The position numbers and the translations under genes were made by a program. The notes under the pieces were generated by a model. It saw only the letters and a list, made by a program, of their open reading frames with translations, was not told the origin of the DNA and did no database searches. From the NCBI RefSeq assembly GCF_040869035.1, contig NZ_CP162100.1:372001-436000 (forward strand): a stretch of DNA of 64,000 nucleotides. The letters are read 5' to 3'. Each line of letters opens with the position of its first letter. Positions within the stretch are counted from its first letter, which is position 1. Origin of the DNA: Vibrio sp. NTOU-M3. GTDB lineage: Bacteria; Pseudomonadota; Gammaproteobacteria; Enterobacterales; Vibrionaceae. Of this stretch, positions 56,968 to 64,000 are shown piece by piece.

Positions 56968-56998
56968 AAAAAACGGCAGCCGATTGGCTGCCGTTTTT
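56968..56998. terminator. Bidirectional terminator between lptG and mutS
   Basis: Six A, CGGCAGCC (56974-56981), loop GATT, GGCTGCCG (56986-56993), five T. Adjacent to both stop codons. Confidence 0.95.
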
Positions 56999-56999
56999 A

Positions 57000-59579
57000 T
57001 TAGAGAAGCTTTTTCAAACGATACAGTTCTTCCAGCGCTTGACGAGGTGTGAGATCGTCTGGGGCTATATTGGCCAGCGCCTCTTCAATTTCACTGGGTT
57101 CAGGAATGAGGCTGAGCTGGTTTGTTATGTCAACAGCTGTACTTGGTAGCCCAGTTTCTCCAGATTGGCTTAGTTGCTCTAGCTGAGTGAGCTTGGCCCG
57201 AGCCTGTTTGATCACTGTTTTAGGCACACCAGCAAGGGCTGCAACAGCAAGGCCATAAGATTTACTCGCGGCACCTTCTTGAACGGCATGCATAAACGCA
57301 ATGCTATCGCCATGTTCAACGGCATCTAAATGAACATTCGCTAAATGTGGGATTTGGTTTGGTAGCTCTGTGAGTTCAAAATAGTGTGTGGCAAAGAGCG
57401 TCATTGAACCGAGCTCTTTAGCCAGCCATTCGGCACTTGCCCAAGCAAGAGATAGACCATCGTAGGTACTGGTTCCGCGTCCAATTTCATCCATTAACAC
57501 TAAACTGTTTGCCGTTGCATTATGCAAAATGTTCGCGGTTTCTGTCATTTCGACCATAAAAGTCGAACGGCCAGATGCGAGATCGTCGGATGCACCAATA
57601 CGGGTAAAAATACGATCAATAGAACCGATTTGTGCAGACTCCGCAGGTACATAAGCACCAATATGAGCCATCAGCGCAATGAGGGCAGTCTGACGCATGT
57701 ACGTAGACTTACCACCCATATTAGGACCAGTGATGATCAACATCTTTCGCTGTGGGTTTAACTCAATAGGGTTAGCGATAAACGGTTCATCCATCACTTG
57801 TTCAACGACAGGGTGACGCCCACCTTGAATGTGGATCCCAGCTTCTTTAGTGAGAACCGGACGGCAATAATCGAGTGAATCTGCCCGCTCAGCTAGGTTT
57901 TGCAATACATCTATTTGAGATAATGCCGATGCAAGATTTTGCATCTGTTCCAAGTGCGGCATGAGCAGATCAAACAGTTGTTCCCAAAGTTGTTTTTCCA
58001 GAGCAAGCGCTTTGGATTTTGAGTTCAACACCTTATCTTCATGTTCTTTTAATTCAGGAATAATGTAACGCTCGGCATTCTTTAGCGTTTGACGGCGCAC
58101 ATAATGTGGTGGCACTAAATGGCTTTGCCCTCGGCTGACTTGAATAAAGAAACCATGCACATTGTTATAACCCACTTTGAGCGTATCGATACCGTGGCGG
58201 TCACGTTCATCAGCCTCAAGCTTTTCTAAGTACTCAGTGGCACCGTCAGCTAGCTTGCGCCACTCATCGAGCTCGGGATTGTAACCTTCGGCTATCACAC
58301 CGCCATCGCGGATCACCACGGGAGGGTTATCTTTAATCGCGCGTTCAAGTAAATCGCAAACCTCGTCCATTGGTGCCGCATACTGAGCCAGCTTTCCAAG
58401 GTAAGGATGAGAAAGCTCGCCCATTATTTGGGCCAGTTCTGGGAGCTGCTGCATGGCAAAGCGCAGACGAGCCATATCACGAGGGCGGGCACTGCGTAGA
58501 GCCAGTCTGGCGAGAATGCGTTCGACATCGCCGACTTGTTTCAATACCGGATGAAGATCTGCGAACAAACTGAGTTCTTTCAGTTCACTGATGGCATCAA
58601 GGCGATGATTGAGCGTGTCGATATCGCGCATAGGCTGGTGCAACCAACGCTTAAGCATGCGACTGCCCATTGGTGTTGCAGTATGATCAATGACTTCGGC
58701 TAACGTATTGTCAGTGCCTCCAGCAAGGTTTTGTGTGATCTCTAGATTGCGTCGTGTAGCGGCATCCAAAATGACAGAATGATCTTGGCGATCAAAGGTT
58801 AGAGCACGTATGTGAGGCAAAGCTGTGCGTTGGGTATCTTTTACATATTGAATCAAACAACCTGCGGCACACAGGCCTAGCTTTGCATTCTCAACACCAA
58901 ACCCAATGAGATCACGGGTACCAAATTGTTGGTTCAGTTGCTGTTTGGCGGTATCAAGTTCGAATTCCCAGACAGGACGGCGGCGATTGCCGTTGCGTGA
59001 AGACATCAGATGAACGGATTCAAAATCTTCAGGGAATAATAGTTCACGTGGGGAGGTTCGCTGAAGTTCTGCTGCCATGGCTTCTTCTGTTTCTGGCTCC
59101 ATTAATTGGAAACGACCAGAAGTTACATCAAGGGTAGCATAACCAAACTTACCATCGTGGTAATAAATGGCGGCGATCAGATTATCGATACGCTCAGAAA
59201 GTAATGCTTCGTCCGTTACTGTTCCTGGTGTCACAATCCGTACGACTTTACGCTCAACAGGGCCTTTGCTGGTCGCAGGATCGCCAATTTGCTCACAAAT
59301 AGCCACCGACTCACCAAGCTGTACCAATTTCGCTAAGTAACCCTCAACTGCATGAAACGGCACGCCCGCCATTGGAATAGGTTCGCCAGCTGATGCACCG
59401 CGTTTAGTTAAAGAAATATCCAACAGCTGAGAGGCGCGTTTGGCATCGTCGTAAAAAAGCTCGTAGAAGTCGCCCATGCGATAGAACAGCAAAATATCCG
59501 GATTTTCAGCTTTGAGCTTGAGATATTGTTGCATCATTGGAGTATGTTTTTGCTTTTCTTTTTCAGGTAACGCTTTCAC
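57000..59579 (-). CDS. mutS: DNA mismatch repair protein MutS
   Basis: An approximately 859-residue MutS. The mismatch-reading motif [11 protein letters not shown] (Phe-x-Glu) is near residue 30, followed by connector, lever and clamp regions, and the ABC ATPase (Walker [16 protein letters not shown] in [23 protein letters not shown]). The start is uncertain: GTG 59579 is chosen, with TTG 59585 and ATG 59537 as alternatives; none has a good RBS. Divergent from pncC. Confidence 0.95.
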   Translation of the reverse strand: MKALPEKEKQKHTPMMQQYLKLKAENPDILLFYRMGDFYELFYDDAKRASQLLDISLTKRGASAGEPIPMAGVPFHAVEGYLAKLVQLGESVAICEQIGDPATSKGPVERKVVRIVTPGTVTDEALLSERIDNLIAAIYYHDGKFGYATLDVTSGRFQLMEPETEEAMAAELQRTSPRELLFPEDFESVHLMSSRNGNRRRPVWEFELDTAKQQLNQQFGTRDLIGFGVENAKLGLCAAGCLIQYVKDTQRTALPHIRALTFDRQDHSVILDAATRRNLEITQNLAGGTDNTLAEVIDHTATPMGSRMLKRWLHQPMRDIDTLNHRLDAISELKELSLFADLHPVLKQVGDVERILARLALRSARPRDMARLRFAMQQLPELAQIMGELSHPYLGKLAQYAAPMDEVCDLLERAIKDNPPVVIRDGGVIAEGYNPELDEWRKLADGATEYLEKLEADERDRHGIDTLKVGYNNVHGFFIQVSRGQSHLVPPHYVRRQTLKNAERYIIPELKEHEDKVLNSKSKALALEKQLWEQLFDLLMPHLEQMQNLASALSQIDVLQNLAERADSLDYCRPVLTKEAGIHIQGGRHPVVEQVMDEPFIANPIELNPQRKMLIITGPNMGGKSTYMRQTALIALMAHIGAYVPAESAQIGSIDRIFTRIGASDDLASGRSTFMVEMTETANILHNATANSLVLMDEIGRGTSTYDGLSLAWASAEWLAKELGSMTLFATHYFELTELPNQIPHLANVHLDAVEHGDSIAFMHAVQEGAASKSYGLAVAALAGVPKTVIKQARAKLTQLEQLSQSGETGLPSTAVDITNQLSLIPEPSEIEEALANIAPDDLTPRQALEELYRLKKLL

Positions 59580-59663
59580 GGGCAAAGTCTTTCGTTTATT
59601 TCTATTGCGGCTTAGGATACGTGAATAGCGAATAAGCGAAAAGTCGCAATGAGGTTTTTAGAC

Positions 59664-60155
59664 ATGGAATCACAGCAAAATTTATCCAAACAGCTTGGAA
59701 AGCTTCTTAGTGAACAACGTCTGGTTTTAACAACGGCTGAATCGTGCACTGGCGGTGGTGTATCTACTGCAATAACAGATATAGCAGGCAGTTCAGCGTG
59801 GTTTGATCGAGCATTTATCACCTACAGTAACGAAGCCAAAATGGAAATGTTAGGGGTGAAAGCTGAAACGCTTCAAGAGCATGGTGCGGTGAGTGAAGAA
59901 ACCGTCCTTGAAATGGTCCGTGGGGCTGTTTCTCATTCTAATGCGAATATTGGTGTTTCTATAAGTGGGGTTGCAGGGCCCGGAGGTGGCTCAATCGATA
60001 AACCTGTAGGAACGGTTTGGTTCGCTTGGGCTGATGATTGTGGTTGGCAGCACTCCGCTCTATATCACTTTGAAGGTGACCGAGCGCAAGTGAGGAAACA
60101 GGCAATACACGTAGCGCAAGAAGTACTGTATAACGAGCTGACTCGCCGACGTTGA
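59664..60155 (+). CDS. pncC: Nicotinamide-nucleotide amidase PncC (CinA C-terminal type)
   Basis: A 163-residue stand-alone CinA C-terminal domain. TAESCTGGGVSTAITD, GVAGPGGGSIDKPVGTVWFAW and EVLYNELTR are diagnostic. It turns NMN into NaMN in the pyridine nucleotide cycle. I start at ATG 59664, preceded by GAGG, rather than ATG 59649. It precedes recA, as in E. coli. Confidence 0.94.
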   Translation: MESQQNLSKQLGKLLSEQRLVLTTAESCTGGGVSTAITDIAGSSAWFDRAFITYSNEAKMEMLGVKAETLQEHGAVSEETVLEMVRGAVSHSNANIGVSISGVAGPGGGSIDKPVGTVWFAWADDCGWQHSALYHFEGDRAQVRKQAIHVAQEVLYNELTRRR

Positions 60156-60229
60156 ATTTACTTTGATGAAATAAAATATTTATAAATCAAATTGATATAG
60201 TTAGATCTTAAAAAAAATAGAGTTAACTA

Positions 60230-60257
60230 TAGACACTGTATGAATCAACAGTATAAT
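60230..60257 (+). promoter_or_regulatory. recA promoter with LexA (SOS) box in the spacer
   Basis: TAGACA (60230-60235) and TATAAT (60252-60257) frame a 16-base spacer that is exactly CTGTATGAATCAACAG (60236-60251), a CTGT-N8-ACAG SOS box. LexA binding would exclude polymerase, giving DNA-damage induction. Confidence 0.9.
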
Positions 60258-60343
60258 GGCTTTTATTGATTGGGCGGGCTGCGCCCTGATTCAGAAAAGA
60301 ACTTAAATATCATCAGTACTTGATGAGATATTTGGAGAAAGTA

Positions 60344-61390
60344 ATGGACGAGAACAAACAGAAAGCGCTCGCCGCTGCGCTAGGTCAAATTGAAAAACAA
60401 TTCGGTAAAGGCTCAATTATGCGCCTTGGTGACAACCGCGCAATGGACGTAGAAACGATTTCTACTGGTTCACTTTCTCTTGATATTGCTCTTGGTGCTG
60501 GTGGCCTGCCGATGGGCCGTATCGTAGAGATCTACGGTCCAGAATCATCAGGTAAAACAACATTAACACTTGAATGTATTGCTGCAGCGCAAAAGCAAGG
60601 TAAAACTTGTGCGTTTATCGATGCTGAGCATGCGTTAGATCCTGTATATGCGAAGAAACTTGGTGTTGATATTGATGCGTTATTGGTTTCTCAGCCAGAT
60701 ACAGGTGAGCAGGCGCTAGAGATCTGTGACGCACTGGCTCGCTCTGGTGCTATCGACGTTATGGTTGTCGATTCAGTAGCTGCTTTAACACCTAAAGCGG
60801 AAATTGAAGGCGAAATGGGTGATAGCCACATGGGTCTTCAGGCTCGTATGCTTTCTCAAGCAATGCGTAAGTTAACGGGTAACCTAAAGCAATCTAACTG
60901 TATGTGTATCTTCATCAACCAAATCCGTATGAAAATTGGTGTGATGTTCGGTAACCCAGAAACAACCACTGGTGGTAACGCACTTAAGTTCTACGCGTCA
61001 GTTCGTCTTGATATTCGCCGTACAGGTTCAATCAAAGAAGGCGATGAAGTTGTTGGTAACGAAACTCGCATCAAGGTTGTGAAGAACAAGATTGCTGCAC
61101 CATTTAAACAAGCTGAAACACAAATTCTATATGGTCAAGGCTTCAACCGCGAAGGTGAATTGATTGACCTAGGTGTTAAGCACAAGCTAATCGAAAAAGC
61201 GGGTGCTTGGTACAGCTACAATGGTGACAAGATTGGCCAAGGTAAAGCAAACGCAGGTAAGTTCTTACGTGAAAATACTGAAGCTGCAAAAGCTATTGAT
61301 GCTAAACTGCGTGAAATGTTGCTTTCACCAGCAGAAATCCAGCCGGATGATGCGGAACTAGGCCAAATGCCAGAGCAAGAAGAGCTATAA
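60344..61390 (+). CDS. recA: Recombinase RecA
   Basis: A 348-residue RecA. Walker [14 protein letters not shown], Walker [13 protein letters not shown], the L1 loop region and L2 ([18 protein letters not shown]) are complete, with an acidic C-terminal tail. It makes filaments on single-stranded DNA for strand exchange and triggers LexA self-cleavage. I start at ATG 60344 ([10 protein letters not shown]), 5 bases after GGAGAAA; an upstream in-frame start adds 8 residues that are not RecA-like. Confidence 0.99.
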   Translation: MDENKQKALAAALGQIEKQFGKGSIMRLGDNRAMDVETISTGSLSLDIALGAGGLPMGRIVEIYGPESSGKTTLTLECIAAAQKQGKTCAFIDAEHALDPVYAKKLGVDIDALLVSQPDTGEQALEICDALARSGAIDVMVVDSVAALTPKAEIEGEMGDSHMGLQARMLSQAMRKLTGNLKQSNCMCIFINQIRMKIGVMFGNPETTTGGNALKFYASVRLDIRRTGSIKEGDEVVGNETRIKVVKNKIAAPFKQAETQILYGQGFNREGELIDLGVKHKLIEKAGAWYSYNGDKIGQGKANAGKFLRENTEAAKAIDAKLREMLLSPAEIQPDDAELGQMPEQEEL

Positions 61391-61408
61391 GCTGAATCCT
61401 CTCTTTTC

Positions 61409-61432
61409 AAAGCCCTGCACTTGCGGGGCTTT
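61409..61432 (+). terminator. recA stem-loop before recX
   Basis: AAAGCCCTGCA (61409-61419) and TGCGGGGCTTT (61422-61432) with one G-U pair; the top pairs are probably open to form a loop. T tract is weak (TTTGTTATAT), so partial readthrough into recX, as reported in E. coli, is plausible. Confidence 0.7.
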
Positions 61433-61462
61433 GTTATATCTATCCTACCTACTATCGAGATT

Positions 61463-61927
61463 ATGTTCCAACGTAAACCCCCGACGCTATCGAGTAAAGA
61501 AGCCGCAATGCAGTTACTTAGCCGCCGTGATCATGGTGAATATGAACTGTATCAGAAGCTGAGCTTAAAAGGCTATGAGCAAGAAGCGATCGAGGAGGCT
61601 GTTAACTTCTGCCTCGACCACAACTATTTAGATGATCTACGTTACGCTAAAAGCCAAATTCGCCAACATGTCTACAAAGGGCATGGTGAAAGAAGGATCC
61701 GTCAAGAATTGAATCAAAAACGTGTTGCTGACCATTTGATTGATAAAGCGATGCAAGAGGAGTCACAGGACTGGTTTGAGTGTGCAAAGTTAGTTGCAGA
61801 GAAGAAATTCAAAGGAATAAGAGCCAAAGATCAAAAAGAGTACGCTAAACAAGTGCGTTTTTTGCAATATCGAGGCTATACATTTGAGCAAATCGAATAT
61901 GCGCTGAGCTTTGATGAACAGGAATAA
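61463..61927 (+). CDS. recX: RecA modulator RecX
   Basis: A 154-residue RecX built of three-helix repeats ([53 protein letters not shown]). It inhibits RecA filament extension. I start at ATG 61463 ([10 protein letters not shown]) with a weak CGAGA; the longer frame upstream lies in the recA stem-loop. Confidence 0.94.
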   Translation: MFQRKPPTLSSKEAAMQLLSRRDHGEYELYQKLSLKGYEQEAIEEAVNFCLDHNYLDDLRYAKSQIRQHVYKGHGERRIRQELNQKRVADHLIDKAMQEESQDWFECAKLVAEKKFKGIRAKDQKEYAKQVRFLQYRGYTFEQIEYALSFDEQE

Positions 61928-62069
61928 GGAATGCTCAAAGTTGTTATATTTTGATTTGTCGCGAAAACCATTCTTAATGTGCTCTTTTCCACAAGAAAGC
62001 TAGTCGTAGCTGATTGCTTGATCTACAATACGGCAAAATTCTAACTCGACTATTTTCAGGAAGAGCTGC

Positions 62070-64000
62070 ATGTACATGAGCACTGATGAGGTTCGTAACG
62101 CGTTCCTCAAGTTCTTTGAGAGCAAAGGACACCAAATCGTAGAAAGTTCATCGTTAGTACCGCATAACGACCCAACCCTGCTATTCACAAATGCAGGTAT
62201 GAACCAATTTAAAGATTGTTTCTTAGGTTTAGAAAAACGCGCTTACACACGAGCAACTACGGCTCAACGCTGTGTACGTGCGGGTGGTAAGCACAATGAC
62301 CTAGAAAACGTTGGCTTCACGGCTCGTCACCATACTTTCTTTGAAATGCTAGGTAACTTTAGTTTTGGCGACTATTTCAAAGAAGATGCTATTGCGTTTG
62401 CTTGGGAATTCCTGACTGAAACGCTTAAATTACCTGCAGAGCGTCTACTCGTAACAATTTATGAAACGGACGATGAAGCATTCGATATCTGGAACAAGAA
62501 AGTAGGCGTTCCAGCAGACCGCATTATTCGCATCGGCGACAAGAAAGGTGGTAAACCATACGAGTCAGATAACTTCTGGCAAATGGGTGACACTGGTCCT
62601 TGTGGTCCATGTACTGAAATCTTCTACGATCACGGTGAGCACATCTGGGGTGGCCGTCCTGGTACACCTGAAGAAGATGGTGACCGTTTCATCGAGATCT
62701 GGAACAACGTATTCATGCAGTTCAACCGTCACGCAGACGGCACTATGGAACCGCTACCAAAACCATCGGTAGATACGGGGATGGGTATCGAGCGTATCTC
62801 TGCAATCATGCAAGGCGTTCACTCAAACTACGAAATCGATGTATTCCAAACTCTGATCAAAGCAGCCGCTGAAGTGATCGGTTACGAAGATCTATCAAAC
62901 CAATCGTTACGCGTTATCGCTGACCACATCCGTTCATGTTCATTCCTGATCGTTGATGGCGTTATGCCTTCAAACGAAGGTCGTGGCTACGTTCTACGTC
63001 GTATCATCCGTCGTGCAGTTCGTCACGGTAACAAGCTGGGCGCCCAAGGTGCATTCTTCCACAAACTGGTTGGTGTACTAGCAGACATCATGGGCACGGC
63101 TGGCGAAGAGCTGAAGCGTCAACAAGCAGTGGTTGAAAAAGTACTGCGTATTGAAGAAGAAAACTTCGGTCGTACACTTGAGCGCGGTATGGCTATTCTA
63201 AACGAAGCTTTAGATAACCTAGACGGTAAAGTGCTAGACGGCGAAACCGTATTCAAACTTTACGATACTTACGGCTTCCCTGCTGACTTAACTAACGACG
63301 TTGCACGTGAACGTGAGTTCGCAATCGACGAAGAAGGTTTCGAGAAAGCGATGGAAGAGCAGCGTCAACGTGCGCGTGAAGCTGGTAACTTCGGTACTGA
63401 CTACAACGCAGCAATCAAAGTTGATACGCAAACAGAATTCTGTGGTTACACAGGCACAAAAGGCTCTAGCTCGGTAGCAGCGATGTTCGTTGAAGGTAAT
63501 GAAGTCGATTCACTATCTGCAGGCGACAAAGCAATCATCGTACTTGGTGAGACTCCATTCTACGCTGAGTCAGGCGGCCAATGTGGTGACGCTGGTGAAA
63601 TCCGCACTGAGTCTGGCGTATTCCGTGTTGAAGACACTCAGAAACTAGGCAATGCAATCGCACACCACGGTGTAATGGCAGAAGGCGTGCTAGCGAAAGG
63701 TGACGAAGTAGCAACTATCGTTGACGCTGAGCGTCGCGCAGCTATCTCTCTAAACCACTCAGCAACGCACTTGCTACACGCTGCACTACGCCAAGTTCTT
63801 GGTGAGCATGTAACGCAAAAAGGTTCACTAGTGAAGGCTGACAGCCTACGTTTCGACTTCTCACACCTAGAAGCGGTAACCGCAGCGGAACTGAAAGAAG
63901 TTGAGCGCCTGGTAAACGCACAAATTCGGCGTAACCACGTGATTGAAACCAACGTGATGGACATTGAGTCTGCGAAGAAGAAAGGCGCAATGGCACTGTT
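62070..64000 (+). CDS. alaS: Alanyl-tRNA synthetase, 3'-truncated by window edge
   Basis: The first 643 codons are present and the frame is still open at the last base. Start ATG 62070 ([20 protein letters not shown]) follows AGGAAGAG. The class II catalytic core is complete ([20 protein letters not shown]; motif 3 region [14 protein letters not shown]), followed by the start of the editing domain ([13 protein letters not shown], with the HxxxH zinc motif). It charges tRNA-Ala and edits Ser/Gly. 142 bases separate it from recX. Confidence 0.98.
   Translation, partial: MYMSTDEVRNAFLKFFESKGHQIVESSSLVPHNDPTLLFTNAGMNQFKDCFLGLEKRAYTRATTAQRCVRAGGKHNDLENVGFTARHHTFFEMLGNFSFGDYFKEDAIAFAWEFLTETLKLPAERLLVTIYETDDEAFDIWNKKVGVPADRIIRIGDKKGGKPYESDNFWQMGDTGPCGPCTEIFYDHGEHIWGGRPGTPEEDGDRFIEIWNNVFMQFNRHADGTMEPLPKPSVDTGMGIERISAIMQGVHSNYEIDVFQTLIKAAAEVIGYEDLSNQSLRVIADHIRSCSFLIVDGVMPSNEGRGYVLRRIIRRAVRHGNKLGAQGAFFHKLVGVLADIMGTAGEELKRQQAVVEKVLRIEEENFGRTLERGMAILNEALDNLDGKVLDGETVFKLYDTYGFPADLTNDVAREREFAIDEEGFEKAMEEQRQRAREAGNFGTDYNAAIKVDTQTEFCGYTGTKGSSSVAAMFVEGNEVDSLSAGDKAIIVLGETPFYAESGGQCGDAGEIRTESGVFRVEDTQKLGNAIAHHGVMAEGVLAKGDEVATIVDAERRAAISLNHSATHLLHAALRQVLGEHVTQKGSLVKADSLRFDFSHLEAVTAAELKEVERLVNAQIRRNHVIETNVMDIESAKKKGAMAL

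Overview
The window is a stretch of core chromosome from a Vibrio species, very probably not V. cholerae. The evidence is the gene order: the end of an MSHA pilus locus runs into mreBCD, followed by rng-yhdP-nit-tldD, lptD-surA-pdxA-rsmA-apaG-apaH, argR/mdh, ispB/rplU-rpmA-obgE, pyrBI/argF, pepA-holC-valS, lptFG, mutS/pncC and recA-recX-alaS. Protein details also fit Vibrionaceae. There are no rRNA or tRNA genes, insertion sequences, integrase genes, CRISPR arrays or prophage remnants. Species-level placement cannot be settled by eye.

Layout. Bases 1-5484 hold the distal msh genes (partial mshC, then mshD, mshO, mshP, mshQ), tightly overlapping. Bases 5646-16335 hold the cell-shape operon mreBCD-maf-rng-yhdP-nit-tldD. 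Bases 16389-24371 are the most accessory part: a lone arginine deiminase, a 563-base intergenic region with an ArgR box, rraB, an orphan GH2 sugar-binding protein without a catalytic domain, a Fur-box-preceded DUF2061 membrane protein, and a TAXI/TRAP transporter operon with a universal stress protein. Bases 24704-31660 hold argR divergent from mdh, ispB divergent from rplU-rpmA, obgE, the split ThrE-type exporter yjjPB, and folA. Bases 31732-38513 (minus strand) are the lptD-to-apaH supercluster, with djlA divergent from it. Bases 39588-44274 (minus strand) hold ridA, pyrIB with a recognisable attenuator and leader peptide, argF with ArgR boxes, and a PIN-PhoH ATPase. Bases 44763-49490 hold rapA, an rluA-type synthase and a 2-hydroxyacid dehydrogenase. 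Bases 49569-54593 (minus strand) hold pepA-holC-valS, with lptFG divergent. Bases 57000-64000 hold mutS, pncC, LexA-controlled recA, recX and the 5' two-thirds or more of alaS.

Functional threads. Envelope construction recurs: MreBCD, YhdP, SurA, LptD and LptFG. Arginine and carbamoyl phosphate metabolism also recurs: ArgR, its probable targets argF and arcA, and the ATCase genes pyrBI lying directly beside argF. The genome-maintenance block is mutS, recA and recX.

I did not find a wholly new multi-gene system. The most interesting signals are regulatory or architectural: a pyrBI leader with E. coli-like UTP-sensing geometry but a different peptide; a perfect 12-bp hairpin inside mreC; non-U-tract hairpins after the first two cistrons of the TAXI-TRAP-Usp operon; a Fur box in front of a DUF2061 gene; an FNR-type site in the mdh promoter; the orphan GH2 domain protein; and an LptD cysteine pattern unlike the E. 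coli one. All regulatory-site calls are by eye, without scoring matrices.
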